Shown: piece after piece, positions 37,512-49,456 of the stretch
Numbering within the stretch: the first letter of the stretch is position 1
Layout: the number at the start of each line of letters is the position of its first letter
Assembly: GCA_030278955.1 (NCBI GenBank)
Contig: JAOANR010000001.1
Coordinates: 24,991,120-25,055,119 of the forward strand
From: Hygrophila difformis
Taxonomy: Eukaryota; Streptophyta; Magnoliopsida; Lamiales; Acanthaceae
Direction of reading: 5' to 3'
DNA: 64,000 nt
Notes under the pieces: generated by a model
The model's input: only the letters and a program-made list of their open reading frames with translations
Databases searched by the model: none
What the model was told of the DNA's origin: nothing
Made by a program: the position numbers and the translations under genes

Positions 37512-39551
37512 CATCATAGCATTGTTGTTTAATCATTAACTGTTATGGCACGTATCTTCAGTCATGGTTCTTCTTGTTCTTGGTTATTGCTTAAATGCAT
37601 TTACTCTTGCTTTTGTGTGGGAAAGTCAGGTTTCAGGGAGCTCAAAAACCCATTGAAAGTTGTACTTGCTGGTGTAGGTTTGGGAACAATGCATTCTTTA
37701 GGTTGTGTTATGTTTTTTCATTATATATGCTATAATAATTTTTTACTCCTTTGCCATTATATATAAATGCAGGGTTGTGATTATATTTTTATATAATATT
37801 TTCTCTTCATCTTATCCCTTTTCTTATTTTTCTGTTATTGTTGTTTAGGATCTAAACACGGGTGTCATTTGGTGAGACTTATTCTTCCTTGCTTACGGAA
37901 TGATTTAATATATCCTTTTCTTTATTTTTTCATTTTTTATAATGAAGACTTTATTTTGTTCTTTTCGATTGAGCACAACTTATGTTTTTATCACTATATA
38001 GATACTTGAATAGATAGTATGTATTCTAACTAAAATTGGCTATTGAACAATACCTATGAATATCTAAGCATTTCTTAAATATCATTATGATCTTCCCTTT
38101 GTTTTATTCCTTTTGTCACATAGGTACTGTCTCTGCAGGTTGTTGCCACTCTACAGGTTTGATTGTCATCATGACCTATCTGGATAGGTATTGTCTTGAA
38201 ACATACTATATACCTATCTTTATATTTTATCTTTATTATAGTATAAAACAAAGTAGTCTTCTGCACATATATTCCCATTTAAACTATATTTTTTCTCACA
38301 AATCACTTCAATTTTCACTCTCTTACACACTGCACAGTTTATAAACTTACCATTTTATATTTTTCATTCTCTTTATGAGACCGCATTTATTGCGAAAATC
38401 ATTCTTCATTCTTTCCTTTCATGTATCCGTTCTTTTTTTCTTCCATGGATTCTTGATTCCGTCTCCGATTTCACCTCCCAATTGATAATTGACATCAATG
38501 GTGCAAGCCGCCTATGCCCTAAATAAGTCATAGCTTTGAGCATTGGACTCTTGCAGATCCCTTTGAAGTACCCAAATCCATGACTTATCTACAGGTACAC
38601 CTGTAGATAAATGGTGATTAGGCAAGAGGTTGCATACCGGTTGCTTCAAGCCCTGAAATCATTACATGAGTTAAGAAGGTAACATTATTCTTTGTAGCAT
38701 TGCATTTGTGTTTATTTCGTCACTTCCAACTTTTCACAGAATGAATGTTCAAAATGTTAGGGAAAACTGAAAATAACTTAACTATTCTATTCAAATATTA
38801 GATTGTATGATTGGAAAAAGTAAAAAATAAGTTGTTGATAATTCATTTTGAATAAATGGGATTGTGAAGTCCCAATAGAAAATTTATTGGATGGCTATTA
38901 GAAGAAAATTTATTGGATTGTGAAGTATTGTTTTTCCTTTTTTATTGCACTCCTTAACTTTCTCACTGTAATTCTCTTTTTCTTTTTGGGTGGGGGCATG
39001 GCAATGAGGTTGTATTCTTGCACCAAAATATCAGGAAACTCAACATGCAAGCATAATCAAAAGTTATGGGTAGCATTTTGAAATAGTTTGTTACATTTTG
39101 TTACAGTGACTTATTTCTATTTTTTCCTTACCTTGCATTATTATAGAGAGCAACATCTGTCATTTCGAATGCTCTTATATTTTTTTTAGCATTGAAAATA
39201 TATTTTCGGCTTTGTGTTAGTACACCTAAAATATATTATATTGACGTCATCTTCTTCGTCTTTTCCATAATAGGTTCCAACATGATGGGGTTGCTTGATC
39301 GGAGGGTTCCATAAGAGATTGCATAATAGTGGTTCGATTATCTGTAAATTTGATTTATTACACATACATACCAACTTCATTTATTACACATACATACCAA
39401 CTTCAGCCATAGATGTGTTGGACATGACAAAAGCTCCATTGTAAATTATCGACACGACTTGAAGGAGAAGATAATCAATCTACCATATAAACTCATTGTT
39501 GTAATCAACCAATGCTATGTTTAAATCTTTTCTTTATTTATTGAAATGTAA
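37512..39551. other. Helitron interior without a recognised gene
   Basis: A frame at 37545-37766 contains GFRELKNPLKVVLAGVGLGTM after an AG acceptor-like site, possibly a captured exon, but I do not recognise the source. At about 38221-38345 a diverged copy of the Helitron 5' terminal region occurs (ttattatagtataaaac then tctcacaaatcac), suggesting an older related Helitron end. Confidence 0.4.
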
Positions 39552-39553
39552 TA

Positions 39554-39815
39554 CTTCCTCTGTTTCTTTCTAAATGTTATGGACCCAGATTTTGTGCAAC
39601 CTAATACTCATTTTTAATTCTTCATAAATTCAAATTCTAATACAAGTAAAAATTATGAAAATTTGATATTCTAAACTATGCGATAAGACGAATTCAACAA
39701 GATCTCATTGGACTATATATTTCATATTATATAATTGTATTAAAAAGTCGAATCAAAGTTACTTAATAAACTGTGGCAAAAGTCAAACTGTGCATTTAAA
39801 AAGGAACGGAGATAG
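39554..39815. mobile_element. Mariner/Stowaway-type MITE (262 bp)
   Basis: TA duplications lie at 39552-39553 and 39816-39817. Ends are CTTCCTCTGTTTCTTTC and, inverted, CTATCTCCGTTCCTT. The interior has the usual tctaacaagatc-like text of this family. Confidence 0.85.
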
Positions 39816-39970
39816 TATTTGCTATGATATGAACTAATTCTTATTGCTATATTCAAATCAAATTTGAAACTAAATTTTATATTTCTTATATAAAGAAAGT
39901 TCCTTTCACTTTATTATCTTTCCACTGTTCGAAAAATCTCTAAATAACATAAATCAATTACTATATTATA

Positions 39971-40226
39971 CTTCCCCCGTCTTATTATTTTTGTTACGGA
40001 CCCACCCATCACGTATGTCGATACACATTTTTAATGGTTAATAACTTAAATTGTGTACAATGAAAATTATAAAAATTGATATTATAAAATTACACGATTA
40101 TATGAATCTAACAAGATCCCAATTGACTGTGTTTTTAGTACATAACTATGATAAAAATTTGAATCAAAGTTAAACAGTGAATAGTGTCAAAAACCATTTG
40201 TAACAAAAATACCGAGACGGAGGTAG
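39971..40226. mobile_element. Mariner/Stowaway-type MITE (256 bp)
   Basis: TA lies at 39969-39970 and 40227-40228. Ends CTTCCCCCGTCTTATTATTT and, inverted, CTACCTCCGTCTCGGTATTT. It is the same subfamily as the MITE split by the MULE at 49037 and 61275, and served as the template for recognising those halves. Confidence 0.9.
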
Positions 40227-40438
40227 TAAATCTTTTTGTATTGAAAGGTAATATTTGTTACTTCATAATATAAATTTTATTGCTATATTTAAGTTATTGC
40301 TATGACACTCATCCAATAATATTTTAAAATTATTAATTGATTTAACTATCTTTATTATTTGTAAGTAAAATATCAAATTAGCAAACCAATTAAAAACAAA
40401 CAATAAATAAATTTTATGGTTTAAATTATATAGAGGTA

Positions 40439-40610
40439 GGGAATGAGACTTGACCCAAATGGTCATATTCCCTGCTTTTCAACCATTGGTTTGGGGTTCG
40501 ATTCCCCCCCAGCCTTTATCCCTCTCCTTTATCCCCTTTGTAATTTGTGTGGCTTGGGTTTCCACACACATTTGCCGACACATAGGTATCAACGTTTACA
40601 AAAAAAAAAA
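40439..40610 (+). mobile_element. SINE (about 172 bp)
   Basis: A-box-like aaatggtcatattccc and B-box GGTTCGATTCCCC, then a tail of ten A ending at 40610. A near-perfect 13-bp duplication ttatatagaggta / ttatttagaggta lies at 40426-40438 and 40613-40625. Same family as the SINE at 12838. Confidence 0.85.
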
Positions 40611-40807
40611 GTTTATTTAGAGGTATTTGGTACATAAATGGTAAAGAAATTAATAACATTTTACATTCATCGATTATCATTCAAAATTAAAGTACTAAAA
40701 TTATGCATTTCTATTTTTATTTTAATTATCAATAATTGAATGCCATTTCTTTGTTGATATCATATCTTCTTAAAATTTGGTATGTATTAGCAATTGCTAT
40801 AATTATT

Positions 40808-41180
40808 TTTTTTTTTTTGGTGAAGAATGGGTTCTATTCACTTTCAGAAATCAAAATACATCAGTTCACTTTCAACATTCCTAAGGCACCAGCCGCCTCA
40901 TTAAAACAAATGAAAACAAATGAAAGCAGACTGATCCATCTGATCATTCTGGTTACAACAGATGAAAAACACTGCTAAAAACATGGGGGATCGTCCACCA
41001 TTCCGTCTACAACACTATTGCCATACCTCCACCTTACCATCTCCTTTAGCTCCTTTTTTTTGCCCATTGATCAGCTAGGGTATTTCTTTCCCTCAAGACA
41101 CGTGTTGAATTCTAACAGCCTCTGCGTGATTAAACACCGCCAAGATTGGTCCCATCAGTTCCTTCAACCCCTGCGTGATC
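40808..41180 (-). mobile_element. 5'-truncated LINE tail with 19-bp target duplication
   Basis: AGCAATTGCTATAATTATT is perfect at 40789-40807 and 41181-41199. On the minus strand a short piece of RNase H C-terminus (LREGNTLADQWAKKRS-like, near 41060-41105) is followed by a 3' untranslated region and an A tail (T run 40808-40819). Confidence 0.9.
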
Positions 41181-42161
41181 AGCAATTGCTATAATTATTA
41201 CTATAGTAGATGGTAATACTAATTGTTATAATTAACTTATTGCTATATTTATTAACAAATATAATTATTGTCATAGTAAATGGTAATAACAATTGCTATT
41301 AACATTAATTATAATTTTCATTGTTTATTATAGGCCGTAGTTGAGACTTATGACGATATATTTTCATTGTATGTAAGATTGATTATATTTCATTTCAACT
41401 TCAACTTGAGTGCCACTATCTCAAATTTTTTTCCCTTTTTAGTTTAATTGATATATATGTAATAAATATTGCGCTTCACCATTTTATTTTTCATGGCTTC
41501 CAATTGCAACTTTGAGAAAGCAATTTTTAACCATATTCACTTATTCTTCTATTTTATTTCACCTATTGATAGATATAAAATCATTTATAATTACATGTTA
41601 AAATAACTCTTTACTCAATCGATGGGATCCTAAATGGGTCAACCCGCGGGATGACCCATTTAAGGCCACATCTAATAATAAAAATTATAAATTAAATATT
41701 ATTACATGTAAATTTTACTATATACATTTTTTTTTTCTTTCACAATATATAAAATTTTACAATATTTTTTTCTTATAACATATAAAATGCAATATTTTTT
41801 TTTTATTTTTTTATGTTAATTCCTTTATGTATACATATTCTGACAATGGGCACGATATAATACTTTTTTATTTTTTTGGAAAAAGTCGAAGCCAGTAAAC
41901 AAAGGGAATATTATAGTAATTTTTATTGAATATATTAATAATTAAAGTAATGTGATTTTCCATCAACTATTTGAGAATTATTTCCCGCTGTTTAAAGGAA
42001 AGGTCTCTTCGTCAATACCCTTTCCCTATTCTCTTTATTGAGCCCAAGACTAATGTTTACTTTATCTCTTATGCTTGACCAACTGCAAAATGGCAAATAG
42101 ATTGACTCCTGCCATTTTAATATATTATCACATTTAATTTTTCTTACACAAGATTATCTAA
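41181..42161. other. AT-rich Helitron interior with a short LINE tail
   Basis: No gene. At about 41863-41907 a T run followed by ggaaaaagtcgaagccagt matches the 3' end of the LINE at 14628 (ggaaaagccgaagccag), so it is a very short second minus-strand LINE insertion. Confidence 0.5.
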
Positions 42162-42193
42162 GCCCGGCGCATTATGCGGGCGGGTCGTTCTAG
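42162..42193 (+). terminator. Helitron 3' terminal hairpin and CTAG end
   Basis: GCCCGGCGCATTATGCGGGC folds into a GC stem (42162-42181); 12 nt later the element ends in CTAG. This hairpin marks the rolling-circle stop of Helitrons. Confidence 0.9.
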
Positions 42194-43343
42194 TTTGGAC
42201 TTAAATTAAGCAATTGTAATATTGCAATTCAATGTCTCCATAAGATATATTCAATGCAAATAAGTACAATATTTTAAAAGCATGAATGCAAGAGAATCTA
42301 GTTTAGCCGTCCCGTAGGTGAAGAATGTGATGGATTAGAGATTTTCTTATGATGTTGTTATTGTGGACTGTGGTGTGTTGATTACAAAAAAACTTACACA
42401 CATCACATATTATTATTATTCACTTTGCATAGTTCCGCACAATTTTTGCATAAGGGCAACCACAACGCAGAGGCCAATTTAATTAATTTCAAAACAATGA
42501 CAGTGATGAATTGATGATGGCGTTGGAGAAGTTAATTCATGATGAGATGTTTAAATCCATAAAATACACCATAAAGAAGGCATTATGGAGATTGAGAGAG
42601 TAAGCTAGACGGTGAGAGAATGGAGACAGTGTGGATGAGGGGAGGCAATAATGAGAGAATAAATATGAATGGAACGCAGTTGTGCGTTTTGTTATGGAAT
42701 GAAATTAAATATCACTAAATCTAATTAAAAATGGTAAGCTATTTTTTTGTGAATAACCGGGTATCTCCATGTAAGATTGGAACAAAGAGTAATCCGTCGA
42801 GGATCTGCAAGGGCAATTAAGGGCGTCTCTCCCAAAGCAGTTTTTGCATACACAAGGCTCGAACCCGAGACCTTGCTTAAGCGACTAGAGCCTCAATCCA
42901 CTCAAACCAACTGTTGTTGGTAAAAATGGTAAGATATTGATATCACATATTCCAGAGGGTGGATAGCTAAATTTTATGAAGTTGTTTTTGTGTTTTCTAG
43001 GGATTATCAATCACAAAACAATAATTATCTCTCATACATTCTTGCACATGCATAATTGAAGAATTCTGTATAGGAACTCAATTGCTTTTAATCACCGCAA
43101 CAACACAAAAATTTAAAATAAAAAATAAAATAAAAATGAGGCACAAGAAGTGAATGACATCGTTGTCGTCGTGATGGCTCACGCATTTTCTTGCAAGGCA
43201 TCGGTAGAGCTGTCAAAATGGGCTTGGCCCGTTGGGTCAGCCTAGCCTACTTCCCAAAAAGGTGGGTTTGAGCTGAATAAATAAAGATCCGTTTAGAAGC
43301 GGGCCTCAATGGGCTCAGCTCGCCTAACCCATCATTGCTTGGG
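42194..43343. repeat. Tandem array unit D, right part
   Basis: Continues unit D exactly from the Helitron insertion point and runs into the left part of an intact hAT element, where units A-C stop. It also holds the fourth copy of the shared SINE at 42739-42921. Confidence 0.95.
42739..42921 (-). mobile_element. SINE in unit D
   Basis: Same insertion as at 25086, with the duplication AAAAATGGTAAG at 42727-42738 and 42922-42933. Confidence 0.9.
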
Positions 43344-43872
43344 TTGGCCCGCGGCGGGGTGGGTCAACCCGCAGGCCAAGAAAACATTTTAATTTTTTAA
43401 GTTTGTTATGAATATCTATATTATTGTAAGATGTTTGTTAGGTGAAAAATTATTAAAAATATAAAATAGACTTAATATCAATTAAATTAAATGAAAAATA
43501 ATTTTAGTGTTCATTATATATGACGTCAGCTATTTAGTATTACTTTTTAGACTAGTTTATGTCATTTTTTAAAAACATACTTTACAAAAAATTAAACTGT
43601 CATTTTATATTTTTTAAAAATATTTTTTATTTTAAATTAGATAATATATTTAATTTTGGATAAATAATGATCTTATATAATTAAAAATTAAATTTATTAA
43701 TTAAAAAAAACCGCGGGCTAGCCCGCTTGGCTCGCAATCCGCCGGTGGGTTGGGCTGGGCTGAGGTAATTTGAGACCGCCCCCGCCATGGGCCGGCCCGT
43801 CTAAACCCGCTAAATGGTGGGCTGGAGTGGGCTTGGCCCTTGTCGCCCCATTAGTCCGTCTTGACACCTCTA
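43205..43872. mobile_element. hAT element (668 bp) at the array end
   Basis: Ends TAGAGCTGTCAAAATGGGC and, inverted, TAGAGGTGTCAAGACGGAC. Flanks ggcatcgg / ggcgatgg (43197-43204, 43873-43880) are an 8-bp duplication with two changes. Sister units read ggcgacgg at the same left flank, confirming it. No transposase. Units A, B and C carry only its left 130-150 bp. Confidence 0.85.
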
Positions 43873-43920
43873 GGCGATGGCTGACGAAACCCGGCAAAAC
43901 TCAATCACCTGAATCCTGAT

Positions 43921-44603
43921 TAGGGATGTCAACTTTACCCTAGGATCGGGTAACCCGTCGGGTAATCGGGTATCGGTCGCGGGTAGACTAGGCATAATTG
44001 AGTATCAGGTAGGGTATTACCCGAAACTGAAATAAATAATATCGGATGCGGGTAGGGTACGGATTTTATATCTTACCCAACTACTCAACCCGATTACCCG
44101 AATAAATATATATTTATTTAGTTATATATATTTATATATTTAATTATATATTTATGTATATTTAGATATATTTATATTTATATATATTCGAATTTGTTAA
44201 CGCTAGAGATTTGACATTAAAAAGATTTGTAATGAATTTTCTACTGACTTAATAATAGTTTATTGCTTTAGCAGTTTTCTTTTAAATATCCTTTTAAATT
44301 TTCAAATTAAATTTATAATGCATTTTGGTTTTTGAATTATATGAAGATTTTATTTATTTTTTATGGTAAAAAATATTTTTTTCTCTATTGAAATTGAATC
44401 GGGTAGAATTGATAAACCATATAATATTTAAAATTTTGGTATCTGTTTATCCGCAGATAATCCGTATATCCGACAGGTATTTTCCGAACCCGATAGGATA
44501 CTTGATTTTTAGGTAATAGAGTAGGGTAAGGGTAGATTAATTTTATTTTGGATAATTAATGGAGGTGGTCTACCCGTATCTACTCTACCCGCTTACATCC
44601 CTA
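43921..44603. mobile_element. hAT element (683 bp)
   Basis: Ends TAGGGATGTCAAC and, inverted, TAGGGATGTAAGC, with the perfect 8-bp duplication ATCCTGAT at 43913-43920 and 44604-44611. GC-rich subterminal cgggta words surround an AT-rich core. Non-coding. Confidence 0.9.
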
Positions 44604-44991
44604 ATCCTGATGCAATGCTCACAAAGTTCGTTAGGAATATGGTCATATCGGGTTGGACCTCAGATTATTGGGCCCGCGTATTATCAACACATCAAATTAA
44701 ATTTACTAGTACTTCCCCCGCCCAATGGGCGGAAATTATGGACAATATGATTAAAATTATCCAATTTAACAAATAAAATTATTCAATTTCATTATGTCGA
44801 TTATATTCACCAACCTCCTTAAATTATTTTAAGCATTACATGAGTAGATTTATACATTGCATAGAAATCGACCAACATTGTCATTACCAATATTTATATA
44901 TTACAATTTAGTGTCTTAATAAATACTTATACTACAAACAATAACTGAAAAGACAAAAAAAAAATGAAAAATCAAAGATAAAAAATTTTCT

Positions 44992-47900
44992 CACTGCAAG
45001 AAAAAGACACTATTGCGACCGGCCTCAGCGACCACAGCGAAGAGGTCGCATCACATTGAAGGGGAAATCCCTCTTTTAATTCTTAGCGACTTCACTCAGC
45101 GACTTATCACCCCGGTCTGAAGTACAGCGACCGCGGTTGCGACCTCTGGATGCAGTCGCATATTGTGACCTGGCTGCGACCTCAGATGCGGTCGCACATG
45201 TAGGGTTTTTTTTACTTCATCTCCTTCCCCGCTGTAATTTCAGTTTTCAATCCATTTACTCCGATCCAATTCCCCCAAATCGACGACCTCCCCGAGCTGC
45301 GACCTTCATCCACCCTCAATCTCGCCATTCGATCAGCGCGGGCCCACCAACGAACCTAAGCGAGCCCCCCAACCCACGCGAGCCCTGCCCCACCAACTCA
45401 CACGAGCCCTGCCCCCCCATCCCGAACCCACGAACTGCCCCAACCCACGCAAGCTCTACCTAACCCACGACCCGCACCCGGCACCCACCCACCCGCGAAC
45501 TGCTCTCCGGTTCGAGTCTCGCATCACAGTCGGACCTGAGCAAGTTTGTGTTGCCACGTCGCCTGAGCAAGACCGGAAGGAGACGGCTGTTGGCATCAGC
45601 GGTCCGGAAAGCAGTTGACACGGGTGTTGGCAGCGGGCTTGTTGCGAATTTTGGGAAACATTTGAGTTGAGGTATAAATCAAATCTACATTCATTTTCTT
45701 TGCTATGGATTGGGGCAGATTGGCCTCAAACATCCCGTTAATTTTCAGTTTCTTAATCTATGTTAAAATGAATCTTGTGGTATTGAACTTGTTGGATTCT
45801 CACAGTGGTATTGAATTTGTGCCATATGGAATGAATGAGTTAATTAGTCGTATTCAATTCGTGGTATCTAATGATTGAACTGATTGAACTTGTGGCTATT
45901 GAAAATTGGTGGTTTGTACTGATTGAACTTGTGGCTATTGAATTTGTGCTATCGAATGTGTGCTTCTCATTATGAGCCATACAGACTAAATTTTGAATTA
46001 TAAAAATATCATACCAATGCAAAAAAGAAAAAGATAATTATTTCCTGATGGCATGAGTATTATTGTAGCTGCACCAGCTGCCCCAGCTGCACAAGGTTTG
46101 GAGGATAGGACACTATTGGCACCCAGTGCCACTGATGGCATGTAAGTACATGAAATATTTGATTAAATCTTTCCATAGTGTGCTTTAAACCCAATTACAC
46201 ATATTTGTTATATTCATGCGCAATAGTTCTTAACTTATCAATGTTACAGACTGGAGTTCCCATCTAGCGTGGTTAAGAAGATATGGGACACCTACCCCCT
46301 GCGAACGGATATGGAGGGAATCAGTTGGGAGAAAATATCTAAAAGTACAAAGGAGTTTTACTGGGCCGAGTTTCAGGTATGTCGTGAAATTACAAAAAAA
46401 AAAAATTATTCGCTACAAGAAGTAAAAAACGTTGTTATTTGTACAATTATTTGGTTGCAGAAACATGCTAGGTGGCACCCGCAGCACGAGCATTTAGTTA
46501 AGAAAGAGTGGGAGAAGCAAAACATAAGGAGGTAAATAAAAGTTATAGCTTGCGTATTATTGTTTCGTAGAATATATTCAATTAACCTTCTATTTGACAA
46601 GTTTTGTTTATCCGAAACGAGTTCATTAGGTACAAGGATTATACACACCAGATAAGAAAGGGAAGAAAACCAATGCCAGGTCCTGTGGAAGTGCATGAGC
46701 ATTGGAAGGCTCTATGGGCTACCCAAGCGTATAGAGATAAGCAGGAAAGAGCCAAAAAGATTCAACGAGGGGGTCAAGCGGATGCGCCGACCCTCCCCAC
46801 TCACACTTCTGGGATCAAGTCGCACCGAGCGACATACTACACATTGGTATGAACTTGATCCTTCCAATTTTTTAAACATACTTCGTACTATACTTTTCAT
46901 ATATGACATATTCTTTTAATATTAATTTATAGTCGGAGGGGCGGGATAGCCCGGTCCATCTTGCTGAGCTACATCAGTATACCCACACGAGGAAGCATCA
47001 AAAGGACCAGTGGGTTACTGAAAAGCCAAAAAATGTTCAGGTACCAAAACATAAATATTGGGGATAAGTAATATATATGAAATTTCGATTGTGAATCTGT
47101 ATAAATTATGGTTTTTTCTTAATATTCTATACACTTATATTGTGAATAATTGTCAATTCAGGAGGATTATGATGTTGTTGAGGCTGTCACACAAGCTAAT
47201 CCTGACATAGAATTTGATCTTGATGATATGTTCGTACACGTTGCGGGTGGCCATGATCAGAGGAAGGCTGTTTACGGTCTTGGTTCGGCTTCCAGGATGA
47301 TCCGACCTCGGGGGAGCGAGACAGAGACTACTCCACCGGCGCGCAAAGATGAAGTTTCAAGAGAGGAATTTGATGCATTAAAATCAACAATGTCACAAGA
47401 ATTCATGACGATCCGGGAGGAGCTTCAGAGGTTGCATGGAGACTACCGGCCACGACCCCCCAGCCCAGGTGATGATGATTATGGAGGAGGTTTCGGCTTT
47501 GGGGGTGATATCACCATACCATGATCTAGACATAGTTTGCACACAGTACTATTTCTTTAAATGTTAGTGTTGAACTTATTTTGCAAGTTTAACTTTTGTT
47601 CGGATTGATAATTAGCATTGTGCATTGCCTATAAGAATATGTATGTGTTGATACTTGTTTAACTTTATTTGGATGTTCACTATGGTAATGGAATGGTGTT
47701 GATGTTTATTGTATACTTTAGAATGGTGTTGATCTTGGTGTTTTGACAATTAGAAATGGTGTGATTGTTTGGGTTGATCTTGGTATTTGGATGTTAGAAA
47801 TGGTGTTGATCTTGGTATTTAGATGTTAGTATTATTTGCAGGTGGACTGATGCAGAAACAGATTCTGCTGCCACATATATTTCGACTCTGTGACCGCACC

Positions 47901-48187
47901 TGCGATCGGGTATGCGGTCGCAGGCTTGAAAAAAAAATGCCCTATATCGACCTCGTTTATAGGTCGTTGCGTGGGTCGCAGGGGTTTTGCGACCTATCCC
48001 TAGGTCGCTAATGAGGTCGCAGAGTCTTTCGACCTCATAAATCCGGGGTCGCTGGCCAATTTGTAACTAGCTCTATAGCAACCTCATCTCTGAGGTCGCT
48101 GATGAGGTCGCTGGCGCTAATACCAACTCCATTCAGCCTGCTTGCAACTCCATTTGTAGGTCGCTATATGATCTTTTTCTTGTAGTG
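44992..48187 (+). mobile_element. CACTA (En/Spm) element, 3196 bp, non-autonomous
   Basis: Ends CACTGCAAGAAAAAGA and, inverted, CACTACAAGAAAAAGA. Subterminal zones (44992-45200, 47880-48165) are packed with GCGACC/GGTCGC words, as expected of TNPA-type binding sites. The 3-bp flanks are tct and tac, so a target duplication is not seen. Only a TNPA-like gene is present; the large TNPD transposase is missing. Confidence 0.88.
46053..47524 (+). CDS. TNPA-like / Transposase_24 protein of the CACTA element
   Basis: Six exons join without a break: 46053-46141, 46250-46376, 46461-46531, 46630-46846, 46933-47040, 47162-47524. They give 975 nt and 324 residues, all GT-AG. The order of blocks is that of plant Ptta/En-Spm Transposase_24: W-rich start (VVKKIWDTYPL, FYWAEFQ), KHARWHPQHEHLVKKEW, a charged segment, then TSGIKSHRATYYTL with LHQYTHTRK (the typical SGSKSHRA...HTRK pattern), an acidic region and a C-terminal coiled-coil-like stretch (REEFDALKSTMSQEFMTIRE). 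In Spm such proteins bind subterminal repeats and help to bring the ends together. The intact frame is unusual for a short CACTA. The start codon is the first ATG of the joined frame and is inferred. Confidence 0.8.
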
Positions 48188-49036
48188 TACTCACGACTCT
48201 AATGTCATACATTGATAAAGAAAGTACGTGAAATCGTAATGTACTCGATAATTGATTATTGATATTATTCACCCTAAGGCGTTGAAATATTAGAAATTTC
48301 ATAAAGATATGTAGATATTTCCAAATTAAATTAGAAAAATATAAGAAATACTCTTGTAAATGAATCCATTGAGAAATTAAAATAACTATAGTTTCATCAA
48401 CTTATTAACGTATTGCAATTTATCTAATTTATTTAATTTATTTAATACAAATATTTGCTATTCGTTAATGAATATAATATCAATCGATAAAGTATTTATT
48501 AATAATTTACAATATATTCTTTAACTATAATTTCAATTAATAGAGTATTGCTTTTCCAAAAAAAAAAATTAATAGAGTATTGGTTAAGAATAATGAAGTA
48601 ACAAATATTGAAACTATTTTAATGAATGAATATATTATCAACCTATGAAGTTTTTGTTACATCCTTTACATAGTAGTATTCTTTATCTATAATAATTAAT
48701 GAAATTAAATTATCTAATGTGAATTTCGCCCGAATTTGGTTCTCCTATATTTTAAAAGTGCATTATTTTTTTTAATAATTCCTTCATTTTCATTGAAAAT
48801 TGATTGATTTTTGCTACTGTTTATTATTCAACTATCAACCAATAAAGTTTTTACTACATCTTTTATTTGGTAGTATTCTTTATCTATAATAATTAATCAA
48901 ACTAAATTATCTAACGTTAATTTCCCTCGAATTTGTTTCTTCTATATTTTGAAAGTGCACTATGTTTTTTTTGTTTAAATTTATAATTCCTTCATTTTTA
49001 TAGTGAAAAAGAATTGACTTTTGCTATTGTTTATTA
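48188..49036. repeat. AT-rich spacer with a ~196-bp tandem duplication
   Basis: A block starting near 48637 (tcaacctatgaagttttt) recurs from about 48833 (tcaaccaataaagttttt) with many substitutions. There is no gene in this stretch. Confidence 0.7.
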
Positions 49037-49203
49037 CTACCTCCGTCTCAGCATTTTTGTTACAGAGAGTTTTTTTGCACTATTCACTGTTTAACTTTGA
49101 TTCAAATTATTAATATAGCTATGTATGAAAAACATAGTCAAGTGAGATCTTGTTAGATTCGTCTAATCTTGTAGTTTTAGACAATCAATTTTCAATTTCG
49201 TTA
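49037..49203 (-). mobile_element. MITE, one half (split by the MULE)
   Basis: CTACCTCCGTCTCAGCATTT follows a TA at 49035-49036. The next ~150 bp match the inverted right half of the intact MITE at 39971-40226 (cactattcactgtttaac, gatcttgttagatt). It ends where the MULE begins; the other half is at 61165-61275. Confidence 0.85.
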
Positions 49204-49456
49204 GGGTGCAATCACCCTTTTTGACTTGATGTGCTGTGGGCATTTACAGCCGTTGATTGTCTTTAAAAATCGACGATTGAGATTAACTCTAAGGGTAGAA
49301 AAGTAATTTCGTATATTTGCCATATTGTTCGCCGTTGGACGTCGTCTTCTTTGGATTTCCGAGTTCTCTTCTGTTTTTTTTTTTGGTGACAAGTTCTCTT
49401 CTATTTTTTGTTTGCTCTGTACGTGTTGCGGCGGTGTGAGGAAGTTGTTGGCAATT

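Larger units (their letters stand above)
34044..42193 (+). mobile_element. Non-autonomous Helitron (8150 bp) with proven empty site
   Basis: It starts TCTATATCTATATTATAG and ends TTCTAG, with a GC-rich hairpin at 42162-42181 exactly 12 nt from the end. Removing 34044-42193 joins gctttaa to tttggac, which is the uninterrupted sequence in sister units B and C. Insertion is therefore between A and T without target duplication, the hallmark of Helitrons. No RepHel gene is inside. The cargo comprises a 1.41-kb tandem duplication, a hAT element, two mariner-type MITEs, a SINE and two LINE tails. Confidence 0.95.

Noticed and set aside
45137..45463. 108-codon proline-rich frame in the CACTA element
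   Set aside because: It lies in C-rich subterminal sequence before the TNPA-like gene, and no acceptor or donor joins it to the gene.
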